A stretch of DNA of 64,000 nucleotides from Panulirus ornatus (Eukaryota > Arthropoda > Malacostraca > Decapoda > Palinuridae). Where the stretch lies: NCBI RefSeq assembly GCF_036320965.1, contig NC_092258.1, positions 1,398,001 to 1,462,000 on the forward strand, written 5' to 3'. This document shows positions 12,056-23,700 of this stretch, one piece after another. The position numbers and the translations under genes were made by a program. The notes under the pieces were generated by a model. That model searched no databases. It saw only the letters and a program-made list of their open reading frames with translations, and was not told the DNA's origin. Positions within the stretch are counted from its first letter, which is position 1. Each line of letters starts with the position of its first letter.

Positions 12056-13369
12056 CTGAAAAATGCAGGAGTAACATGATAACCATCTCTTGGGAAATAC
12101 TGGAATATGAATTTCTAATATGAGTATCAAAAGCCCTTGAAAGGAATATTTCATAATGCTGTTGTGTTCTTTAATAAGGGAAGTATTGCAAATTTAGGTT
12201 GTGGTATCAATGAGTGTTTTGTAATAAATTTGGAAATGTATTAAAGTTCATGTAACCTGATTTTGTGAAATTTATAAATTACAAGAACCTACGGGTTATT
12301 TCAGTACAATTTTCGTAGAGAGAGATATCAAAAACTTAAAACTAATTATACAGAATTAAATATTTTGGCTTTCTTTCAAAGATACTCAAGAACTTTAAAG
12401 TTATATATATTGGCTTCTTAAAAAAAGAAAAAAATAATGTCTGAAGTTTCTCCATTAATTTTGTTCCTCACATTGTTATCGTGTAATTAACATTTGACAC
12501 TAAGACTCCTATATTAAATAGCTTTCCAATAGCAAATGTTCCAGTTAATAGTGCAACTTGAAGCTGTCACATAATGGGACAGGTCTCCTCTCAGTTTAAG
12601 TGATCATGGTTCAGCACAGTATGACAAATCCTTAATTCAATAATAGCATTCCTTGTTGAAGTAGGAATGCTGTACTTTAACATCTTTCTTAATCCTAACA
12701 TAATTACTCAGCTCAAAATGTCATTTCTAAATATAGCTGCTCTAGCCTCAACAATTGCTCTTTCACAACCAATATGCATTGTAAAGCAGTAAAATTCTTC
12801 TCTCTTATGGTTTGAGAGGCTTTCTAAAATCCAAGCTAAGATTCTTTGAACTATGGGATGCATTAGAGCAGAGCGAGATATGGCTTGGAAAGCACTTTGG
12901 GAATCGGAATAGACCGTACCTAACTTTACAGGAGTTTACTCAATATAAGTGCAAACTAAATACTACACCATTCTTTGGTAAATTCGAAAGATTCTCTTGG
13001 TAGTTTTACTGAATGAGATTCCTTTTTCAATAAATATGGTAAAGCCTACACCTTCACCACATTCTGAACTTTAAGAGAAAAAAAAAACTTACAATAATGG
13101 CTTTAAACTTCATCAAATTCTGATTTAAAAAGACATAGGAGAGCAATGGCTATGAAACTGAGTTGATGAGTAGAATAAGTTGATCAATAAGACAACAACT
13201 GCAAAATCTACAGTATGGATATCTACAAGAAAAATGTGGGGCGGTGTGAATGCAGCTGCCTCTCATCATCCAAAAGGCCTAGTGTGATATCCTTTAATTT
13301 TCAAGTTCTTAGAATACCTCTATCACAGAAGGGTAACTACTCCAAGACTGGACAAGAACTACACTGATA
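12056..13369. other. Putative first intron of the minus-strand gene, no element recognised
   Basis: AT-rich sequence with no convincing coding frame or repeat boundary. If the mini-exon at 15522-15544 is wrong, this is simply 5' flank. Confidence 0.4.
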
Positions 13370-14290
13370 GCTATTACTGAAAGGCTATTAACATCAAGCA
13401 AGATCCAGTAGCAGATATCATGGAGGAAATAAGAAAATGCTGCAAGATCACATTACTGAAAATAAACTAGTGACAGAGGATCAATGTTATTAACCCAGAT
13501 GGGTCATGCCATATAAACCTACTGGATGCAATTTGAGGACTTATTTGCTCTATAAACTTACCAAAACTGACATAAACGAAAATGTACACATTAGGATTGA
13601 GGGCCTTATGACTGAAATCACTGCGTATTGACTAATGGGGTTTAGTCAAACCAGATAAAAAGTAAATAGTGAAATATCTCACAGTTCAGGTACTGGGCTA
13701 ATCTCGTTTACAGTTTTCAGAAATAACTTTTCAATGTTAATCCAATGAACCAGCAAAACACTTGCTGATGACATAAAAATATACAAAATAAATGAAACAG
13801 CCACACTTCTAAGCGATCTCACATACCTTATGGAGGCCCAATAAATGGAAAATAGAATTCAATGCAGACACGTTCAAAGTCATGAAAATACCGCTTACAA
13901 TACTCTTGGACGGAACACAAACATCAATCCAAGGAAAATGCCTAGACTTGGCAGTGTCAAAAAACTTACAATTCACAAAATACATTCTAAATCTGGTGAA
14001 GGCAAACCAAGTTATAGGTTTGGTATATAAATCATGAGTAACCCAAATAAGTAGTGGGCCCATACCTGGCTGAGGATGTTGAAGTACTGGAAAACATGCA
14101 GTACTGGGCTACCAAGCTGAAGCCATCATTGAAAAATCTATCAATGAAAAGCTGCAGAAGACGAATATGCCTAAATGGCATTCAAAGTGGAAGGGGGATA
14201 ATCGATGCTTTCTGAAAATATGTAAACAGTCTCACCTACATGTGCCTGATTTCAGTCCTAGGCACATATTGGTCAACGGTTTAAACAATT
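13370..14290 (+). mobile_element. Degenerate LINE C RT fragment
   Basis: The plus strand holds LADDIKIYKI (a decayed FADD box) near 13760, a stretch like the usual 'WQM.FN..K.KVMH' block around 13850-13880, and near 14060-14200 remains of the RT C-terminal region. Many stops. The assignment rests on motif order rather than on an open frame. Confidence 0.5.
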
Positions 14291-15521
14291 CAACAATCTA
14301 CAATTTGTAGATATGATCAGAAAATTTCTTTTGGCAATAAGGATAATTGTAAGTTGGCATGGACTGCCTAAACACATCAGAATTCTAGTTCCATTAAGAC
14401 GTGGAAAAATCATGGATAAAGTGTAGAAGAACCAAAAGCAAAAGACACATCATCATGCACTTAGAAAGTATGATCCCTTAACTGCTCCAACCAAAGTGGC
14501 TTTGTAACTCAAGGTGGAAGCACAGGATGAAGAGAATGAGCTTTATCAAATAAATGCCACAGACCTCCAGAAAAACGTACAAAAGCTATATGAAGGACCC
14601 ATTTGAAGTTTGATCACCAATCTTGGTCCCCTCTTTTACTACAAAAATATACCAGTGCAACAACAAATGTACAAGCTACAAAAAATAGTTTGTGAACTAA
14701 GTGTCAATACTCAGGACAAGAAAACTTAGGCAAGATGAACTAGTAGTGATCTACGACATTTTCAAAATCAATCTTATAAAACACACAGCAAAAACAATTC
14801 TTCTTGGAAAAGAGGTAAATCATGAAAACAATTACAAGAAACTAAAGAAAGAAGGCAGTGAACACATTAGACAACACTTCTTATAACAGTATGTAGTAAA
14901 ACACTGGGAAAAGGTTGCTGAACAAGGGTGTAAACTCATAAAACAAGAATACATACAATAAAATAATCAATCTACAAAATTTTCAATTTTCTAGCACAAT
15001 AAATGCTCACTAGTCTCATTTTTCCTGGTATGTAAAGGTAATTTGGAACTAAATTTGTAAACATTTATGATGCTGGTACATTTTTAACATCATTTCACCT
15101 ACTTAATATGCAATGTGAGATTTATTTGTGTTCTGCAGCATGTCAAGTGTATCTACCTACACATAATCTTTGATATTCACAACCTTCAACAATATCATTA
15201 TTAGATATAAATATAATATGCTCCAAAATTTTATCCTATAGTTGTTACTAAAATTCGCTACACACTGCAACAACACTGAAGAACAAACTCACCCATAGGT
15301 CCAAAACAACTAATGGTATAGAGCTAAACTGATACACTGCCATACCCAAGAAAGTTGACCAAAGATAACATCAGTACCTTCTCATTAACCAGAAATTTAA
15401 CATGCAATCTAAATGTACATCTGAGGTAATGGAACTACCAGGCACTGCACTTGCAGATACTATATAATGTAAATGTAATGTCTAAAGTGCATGTGGTCAT
15501 GAGCAGTTTCGGGCAGCCCAC
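14291..15521. other. Unassigned sequence
   Basis: AT-rich. An open frame at 14701-14886 is short and unlike anything I know. No repeat boundary seen. Confidence 0.35.
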
Positions 15522-15544
15522 CCTGCGGGGCCCCTCATGCACAT
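15522..15544 (-). CDS. Candidate 5' mini-exon of the minus-strand gene
   Basis: Minus strand: ATG at 15544-15542, seven codons (MCMRGPA) plus GG, then a GTGGGC donor. Joined to the acceptor at 12055 it continues in frame as MCMRGPAGGVEAAAMLKV, giving a 391-residue protein. The phase match and higher local GC support it; the weak donor and tiny size argue against it. Confidence 0.3.
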
Positions 15545-16522
15545 GGTCGCAGGTGAAAGCAATCTACCTATCCACAAAGCGATGGCACAAAATTGATCTC
15601 CGAGTTTTGATGTATACCTGTAAGGTTGTGACAATTGCGATTTCCCTAAAAGCTCCCGTCTTATCTTTGGAGAATTCAGGTAGGCGAAAATTATCCCCAC
15701 GCCTCCTGGAGAAATCTACCACAAAACATCGTTCAAGTTCAAGGTCATTACTTAATTTCATGCGCATTTTCTCATGTTCTTGCATAAAATATAATAATTA
15801 TATTGCACCAGTCATCCAAGAACAAACATGAAGAACTAATTTTCCAATCAGTGAGGATATTCATCAATAAAAGCTTCACCTTCACATGGCTACTAAGCAT
15901 TCATTCACAACCTACGAAATGAATAGGATTCCCTACCGTTCGTTCACTGAGGAAGCCAAGCCCTACTCAAATACATTTTCTAGGAAAAGTACGGTTTATT
16001 ACTTAGATCACCATGTTACAAACTGTGCAAGGAAGCTTAGCGATCATACCTTGCTTAATAGTTGTGTGTTGAATGGTGAATTCCTTGTTTTTTACTCCAT
16101 TTTGTTGTTTAGTTTCTATTGCCTCGTGCACGCCATATCAACACACAACTATAGAGGACGACTTCATCTGGGATTTATGCCAAACAAATGACGGTCGACT
16201 TGCGCCAATATAATTATTATTTTACTTTCTTAAAAAATCATAACAAATGTATCATAACAAATTGAATTATTGATATTGACTAAACCATGTCAATTCACTA
16301 CTGAAAGCACTGCAAGGAAACACACAGGCAATTTCCAAATCTAACGTTAGACAAAAAAACAATTTTTAAAGAGTCAAGCGAGAATAAAGATTCAAATTCT
16401 ATTTTGTGTCCTTAGAAGAGTTTCATGATCCTACTACAACCAGTAGTAAACACATCTATAAAAGTTGTAAAACTAGTTTAATGGGAAAGCAATGAACTAA
16501 AAGAAAATCAAATAAATCAGCT
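15545..16522. promoter_or_regulatory. Candidate bidirectional promoter interval
   Basis: Lies between the two divergent genes. Local CpG is higher than in the surroundings (15500-15720 and 15930-16200). I see no TATA box at a sensible position for INTS4 and cannot place a transcription start. Open frames inside (for example 15886-16191 plus, 15564-15785 minus) look incidental. Confidence 0.3.
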
Positions 16523-16576
16523 ATGGCAGCACTGCTGAAGAAGCGAGCTCTTGCCGAGTACTGCCAAACAGTTGTG
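16523..16576 (+). CDS. INTS4: INTS4 exon 1 (residues 1-18)
   Basis: ATG with G at -3 and +4 encodes [18 protein letters not shown], donor GTG|GTAAAC, phase 0. Too short for routine ORF finding, but it matches the start of vertebrate INTS4 (M-A-A..LKKR..E) and joins exactly to exon 2, which begins [12 protein letters not shown]. The following intron is 5936 bp. Confidence 0.9.
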
Positions 16577-17777
16577 GTAAACTGAATCTCAATATCTTAA
16601 TGTATCTGTAGTAGACAAGTGAACTGCTGTTATCAGAAAATTTGTGTTTATTTCCAGTTTCCATATCTAAACCAACAAACAGAAAAATTATGATAGAATG
16701 AGATGACTGAGTGTTTATGTCTACCCGAACTTGTTGTGCCGTACTATCTTTAAGGAGCTTTCTATTTTTATCATGATATTGTGGTCCTGCTTTAGCTTTT
16801 CATCACTGTTTTTAAATCCTAAAAAAGATCACATCATGAAGTTTAGGTCCAGTTGCGGCTGGCTACACATTTAAGGTATCCTTAATTAGGCTCCACATAT
16901 TGCTGAAGAGTTGTCGAAAAAAATAATGTAATAAAGTAGAAAAATGCTGAGTGGTATATCTTGAATATTTAAAGATTTAAAGATTGGGATCTAGTGTAAT
17001 GGTCAGACACTTTTTTTCTATATTCAACAACATGTTTAATTCGTTTTGTTAGAATTACAACTCATCTTGAACCTAAACCTATTATTCTTCTCCTATTGAA
17101 AAACCCAGACTTAAAAGTCAAGCAGAAAATGTGTATCATTTGTAGAAATAAGTTTGCACTGTTACATTCTTCATAGGTTATTGTAGACTATCTCACTGGA
17201 TTTTTAGTAATACTTGTGTGTGAGATTTTTAGGATGTAGGATCCGTTGCTCTCTGGAGATGAAATATAAGCTGATGAACTCAGCAAATGAAATATCTAGA
17301 AAAAACATTTTACTGCTAGAATGTTATATTCTAGCATCAAAAGTTCTGCTGACATATCTCTAGAATAACTCTTTGGCTTTCATCCTCATTGCCTTTTCCC
17401 TCACTTATCTAAGCCATAGACATAATGTCAGAGACTAACTTATATTTATAACTAAAATATGATCCAGTAAGCCCTTGCCTAATGCTCTTATACACCTCAA
17501 AATTATGCATACTTTTATATTCTTTCTAATCAGAAAAATATGTCACATTTTTGCATCACAATTCTTTAGGGATCTCACTCCTATACTATACATTTTTATC
17601 ATGCTTACCTGTAGATGGCTAGCAGTTGCAGCTTATGACTCAATTTTGTAAGTTTCCAACTATCCACCTCTAGTCACATTTGAAACTAACAAGAAATTTA
17701 TATAATTCATCTTTTAACATAGCCCTTCTTAATGTAAGTGGTATGTATGTTACCATTTACATAGAATTTAATATTAT

Positions 17778-17810
<33 letters not shown>

Positions 17811-18691
17811 ATACTTTGTCGCTGTCTCCCGCGTTTGCGAGGTAGCGCAAGGAAACAGACGAAAGAAATGGCCCAACCCCCCCCATACACATGTACATAC
17901 ACACGTCCACACACACAAACATACACACCCACACAGCTTTCCATGGTTTACCCCGGACGCTCCACATGCCTTGATTCAATCCACTGACAGCACGTCAACC
18001 CCTGTATACCACATCGCTCCAATTCACTCTATTCCTTGCCCTCCTTTCACCCTCCTGCATGTTCAGGCCCCGATCACACAAAATCTTTTTCACTCCATCT
18101 TTCCACCTCCAATTTGGTCTCCCTCTTCTCCTCGTTCCCTCCACCTCCGACACATATATCCTCTTGGTCAATCTTTCCTCACTCATTCTCTCCATGTGCC
18201 CAAACCATTTTAAAACACCCTCTTCTGCTCTCTCAACCACGCTCTTTTTATTTCCACACATCTCTCTTACCCTTACGTTACTTACTCGATCAAACCACCT
18301 CACACCACACATTATCCTCAAACATCTCATTTCCAGCACATCCATCCTCCTGCGCACAACTCTATCCATAGCCCACGCCTCGCAACCATACAACATTGTT
18401 GGAACTACTATTCCTTCAAACATACCCATTTTTGCTTTCCGGGATAATGTTCTCGACTTCCACACATTTTTCAAGGCTCCCAAAATTTTCGCCCCCTCCC
18501 CCACCCTATGATCCACTTCCGCTTCCATGGTTCCATCCGCTGACAGATCCTCTATTTTGCTTTGTCGCTGTCACCCGCGTCAGCAAGGTAGTGCAGGGAA
18601 ACAGACAAAAGAAATGGCCCAACTCACCCACATACACATGTATATGCATACACGTCCACACACGCAAATATACATACCTGTACAGCTCAAC

Positions 18692-18762
<71 letters not shown>

Positions 18763-20728
18763 CTTTCATACTATTCGCCATTTCCCACATTAGCGAGGTA
18801 GCGTTAAGAACAGAGGACTGGGCCTTTGAGGGAATATCCTCCCCTGGCCCTCCTTCTCTGTTTCTTCTTTTGGAAAATTGAAAAAAAAAACGAGAGGGGA
18901 GGATTTCCAGCCACCCGCTCCCTCCCCTTTTAGTCGCCTTCTACGACACGCAGGGAATACGTTGGAAGTATTCTTTCTCCCCTATCCCCAGATATATATT
19001 TTTTATTTTACTTTGCTTTGTTGCTGTCTCCCGCGTTTGCGAGGTAGCGCAAGGAGACAGACGAAAGAAATGGCCCAACCCACCCCCATACACATGTATA
19101 TACATACACGTCCACACACGCAAATATACATACCCATACATCTCAATGTACGCATATATATTTACACACAGACACATACATATATACACATGCACACAAT
19201 TCACACTGTCTGCCTTTATTCATTCCCATCGCCACCTCACCACATATGGAATAACATCCCCCTCACCCTTCATGTGTATGAGGTAGCGCTAGGAAAAGAC
19301 AACAAAGGCCCCATTCGTTCACACTCAGTCTCTAGCTGTCATGCAATAATGCCCGAAACCACAGCTCCCTTTCCACATCCAGGCCCCACAAAACTTTCCA
19401 TGGTTTACCCCAGACGCTTCACATGCCCTGATTCAATCCACTGACAGCACATCGACTCAGGTATACCACACCGATCCAATTCACTCTATTCCTTGCCCGC
19501 CTTTTACCCTCCTGCATGTTCAGGCCCCGATCACTCAAAATCTTTTTCACTCCATCTTTCCACCTCCAATTTGGTCTCCCACTTCTCCTCGTTCCCTCCA
19601 CCTCCGACACATATATCCTCTTGGTCAATCTTTCCTCACTCATTCTCTCCATGTGCCCAAACCATTTCAAAACACCCTCTTCTGCTCTCTCAACCACGCT
19701 CTTTTTATTTCCACACATCTCTCTTACCCTTACATTTCTTACTCGATCAAACTACCGCACACGACATATTGTCCTCAAACATCTCATTTCCAGCACATCC
19801 ACCCTCCTGCGCACAACTCTATCCATAGCCCACGCCTCGCAACCATACAACATTGTTGAAACCACTATTCCTTCAAGCATACCCATTTTTGCTTTCGGAG
19901 ATAATGTTCTCGACTTCCACACATTCTTCAAGGCTCCCAGGATTTTCGCCCCCTCCCCCACCCTATGATTCACTTCCACTTCCATGATTCCATCCACTGC
20001 CAGATCCACTCCCAGATATCTAAAACACTTTACTTCCTCCAGTTTTTTTCCATTCAAACTTACCTCCCAATTGACATGACCCTCAACCCTACTGTACCTA
20101 ATAACCTTGCTCTTATTCACATTTACTCTTAACTTTCTTCTTTCACAGACTTTACCAAACTCAGTCACCAGCTTCTGCAGTTTCTCACATGAATCAGCCA
20201 CCAGCGCTGTATCATCAGCAAACAACTGACTCACTTCCCAAGCTCTCTCATCCCCAACAGACTGCATACTTACCCCTCTTTCCAAAACTCTTGCATTCAC
20301 CTCCCTAACAACCCCATCCATAAACAAATTAAACAACCATGGAGACATCACACACCCCTGCCGCAAACCTACATTCACTGAGAACCAATCACTTTCCTCT
20401 TTTCCTACACATACACATGCCTTACATCCTTGATTAAACTGTTCACTGCTTCTAACAACTTGCCTCCCACACCATATATTCTTTGTACCTTCCACAGAGC
20501 ATCTCTATCAACTCTATCATATGCCTTCTCCAGATCCATAAATGCTACATACAAATCCATTTGCTTTTCTAAGTATTTCTCAAATACATTCTTCAAAGCA
20601 AACACCGGATCCACACATCCTCTACCACTTCTGAAACTACACTGCTATTCCCCAATCTGATGCTCTGTACATGCCTTCACCTTCTCAATCAATACCCTCC
20701 CATATAATTTACCAGGAATACTCAACAA

Positions 20729-20788
<60 letters not shown>

Positions 20789-23700
20789 TTGTGCTTTGTC
20801 GCTGTCTCCCGCGTTTGCGAGGTAACGCAAGGAAACAGACGAAAGAAATGGCCCAACCCACCCCCATACACATGTATATACATACGTCCACACATGCAAA
20901 TATACATACCTACACAGCTTTCCATGGTTTACCCCAGACGCTTCACATGCCTTGATTCAATCCACTGACAGCACGTCAACCCCGGTATACCACATCACTC
21001 CAATTCACTCTATTCCTTGCCCTCCTTTCACCCTCCTGCATGTTCAGGCCTCGATCACACAAAATCTTTTTCACTCCATCTTTCCACCTCCAATTTGGTC
21101 TCCCTCTTCTCCTCGTTCCCTCCACCTCCGACACATATATCCTCTTGGTCAATCTTTCCTCACTCATTCTCTCCATGTGACCAAACCATTTCAAAACACC
21201 CTCTTCTGCTCTCTCAACCACGCTCTTTTTATTTCCACACATCTCTCTTACCCTTACGTTACTTACTCGATCAAACCACCTCACACCACACATTGTCCTC
21301 AAACATCTCATTTCCAGCACATCCATCCTCCTGCGCACAACTCTATCAAGCTTTTCTCCATTCAAACTTACCTCCCAATTGACTTGTCCCTCAACCCTAC
21401 TGTACCTAATAACCTTGCTCTTATTCACATTTACTCTCAGCTTTCTTCTTTCACACACTTTATGAAATTCAGTCACCAGCTTCTGCAGTTTCTCACACGA
21501 ATCAGCCACCAGCGCTGTATCATCAGCAAACAACAACTGACTCACTTCCTAAGCTCTCGCATCCACAACAGACTGCATACTTGCCCCTCTTTCCAAAACT
21601 CTTGCATTTACCTCCCCAACAACCCCATCCATAAACAAATTAAACAACCATGGAGACATCACACACCCCTGCCGCAAACCTACATTCACTGAGAACCAAT
21701 CACTTTCCTCTCTTCCTACACGTACACATGCCTTACATCCACGATAAAAACTTTTCACTGCTTCTAACAACTTGCCTCCCACACCATATATTCTTAATAC
21801 TTTCCACAGAGCATCTCTATCAACTCTACCATATGCCTTCTCCAGATCCATAAATGCCACATACAAATTCATTTGCTTTTCTAATTATTTCTCACATACA
21901 TTCTTCAAAGGAAACACCTGATCCACACATCCTCTACCACTTCTGAAACCACACTGCTCTTCCCCAGTCTGATGCTCTGTACATGCCTCCACCCTCTCAA
22001 TCAATGTCCTCCCATATAATTTCCCAGGAATACTCAATAAACTTATACCTCTGTAATTTGAGCACTCACTTTTATCCCCTTTGCCTTTGTACCATGGCAC
22101 TATGCAAGCATTCCGCCAATCCTCAGGCACCTCACCATGAGACATGCATACATTAGATAACCTTACCAACCAGTCAACAATACAGTCACCCCTTTTTTTA
22201 ATAAATTCTACTGCAATATCACCCAGACCCGCTGCCTTGCCAGCTTTCATCTTCCACAAAGCTTTTACTACCTCAAATGCAGTTAACCATATACCCAGTA
22301 AAACCATTTGTATTAAAATAACTGGTTGACTTGAAAAATTATAGTGTTTTTTTAAGATGTCTTTGGTGAACACTTCTTATTTGACCTGATATAAGTATCC
22401 TAAAAGTTATTTTTCCTGGGCTGGATAGAATGTTGACTACCTTGCAGATGAAATGTTGACTAGTTTGCAAATTACTTTTGATGTTACCATGCCAATCTTT
22501 ACTTTTATATAGGAGGAAGCCCCAAAGCCACCCAAACGGTTGCAGTTAGTACGACGTAGTAGAACAATAGATCACAGTGAATTTAACATCTCATCTTTGG
22601 ATACCACAGATCCACGACAGCTTCTCCCAACCCTGGTGGACCTTCATAATGCTCTTCCAATTTCAGTAAGTCATAGGGAAAAAGTGCAGAGATAGCACGT
22701 GGTAGTGAGATATGGTGTGTAGTAACCAGCCTGTTTGTGGATGATACTGCGTTGTTTGTTAAGAGTGAAGAGGAGTTGCAGAAGATTGCAAGTGTGTTTT
22801 GTGTGTGTAAGTATAGGTGATTGAAGTTAAATGCAAATAAAAGTAAAGTAATGGTTCTTGAAAGGTAACAGAATGAAAGTATAGATTTTGTTAAACCTTT
22901 TAAAGTGAAAAAAGAAAGTGTACTAAATTGTGCTTTGGATATGGGGGGAAAAGACTGGAAGAAGAGAGAGAATATAAGGACCTAGGAGCTGTCTTGGGTA
23001 AGTGTGGTGATATGGAGGGAGAGAACAGTACAGGGTAGAAGAGTCATTGGGTCCCTTAATAGAATAATGAAAGGTAGAGGTGTAAGTATGGAAGTGAAGA
23101 AAGGATTAATGGAAAGCATATTCCTCCCAACCCTGACCTGTGCCACCAAAACATGAACACAGAATGAGTCATAGAGGTCAAGAATCCAGGTTGTGGAAAT
23201 GAGCTAATGTGGTGTGACTAGATGGAATGAGGAAAGAAGTGAAGGGGCGTATGAGACATGTGGTATGGCAGAGAATAAATTGTGTAGTAGTAGAATTGTT
23301 GAAAAGTAATACTTTGAGGTGGTTTGGGAATGTGGAAAGAATGCAAGACTGGGAGTTTACAAGGAGAGTGTATGATAGTACAATTAAAGTGTTTGGTGTT
23401 AATGGAAGACCGCCTGTGACATGGACAGATAGGTTGAAGGGAAAGAAATAGTGGAAGAATGAGTGGTGTATTCGAGGGAGGCATGTAAGGAAAGGGATAA
23501 GTGGAGACTTTTGCTGTGGCTATCCCTTGATGGGAGTTCTTGGAGGGAACAGATGTCAGAGATATAGGTAGAGATAAATAGATAGGCACTTTACACTAGA
23601 TTACCCCTCTGCCAGTGACCTGTTAAGGGTGGGCACTAAAGGATAAGAAGTGGCACTGTATTCAATAGTTTTGGAGACTTCCCATGGCCACCCTCTGAAG

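Noticed and set aside
15564..15785. Minus-strand 73-codon frame (MQEHEKMRMKL) upstream of the minus gene
   Set aside because: Protein-like composition, but it ends in a stop without a usable donor that keeps phase with 12055, and I recognise no homology.
15886..16191. 101-codon plus-strand frame just upstream of INTS4
   Set aside because: Not in phase with INTS4 exon 1 through any splice site I could see, and no recognisable domain.
18059..18511. Long plus-strand open frames rich in Ser, Pro, His and Thr (also 20952-21692, 35867-36337, 50063-50515, 56874-57182, 62455-62994 on the other strand)
   Set aside because: They are antisense shadows of the LINE A RT. The same frame recurs opposite every copy because the RT codon pattern leaves few antisense stops.
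18694..18790. Ile-Tyr repeat proteins in several frames
   Set aside because: Translations of the (AT)n arrays.
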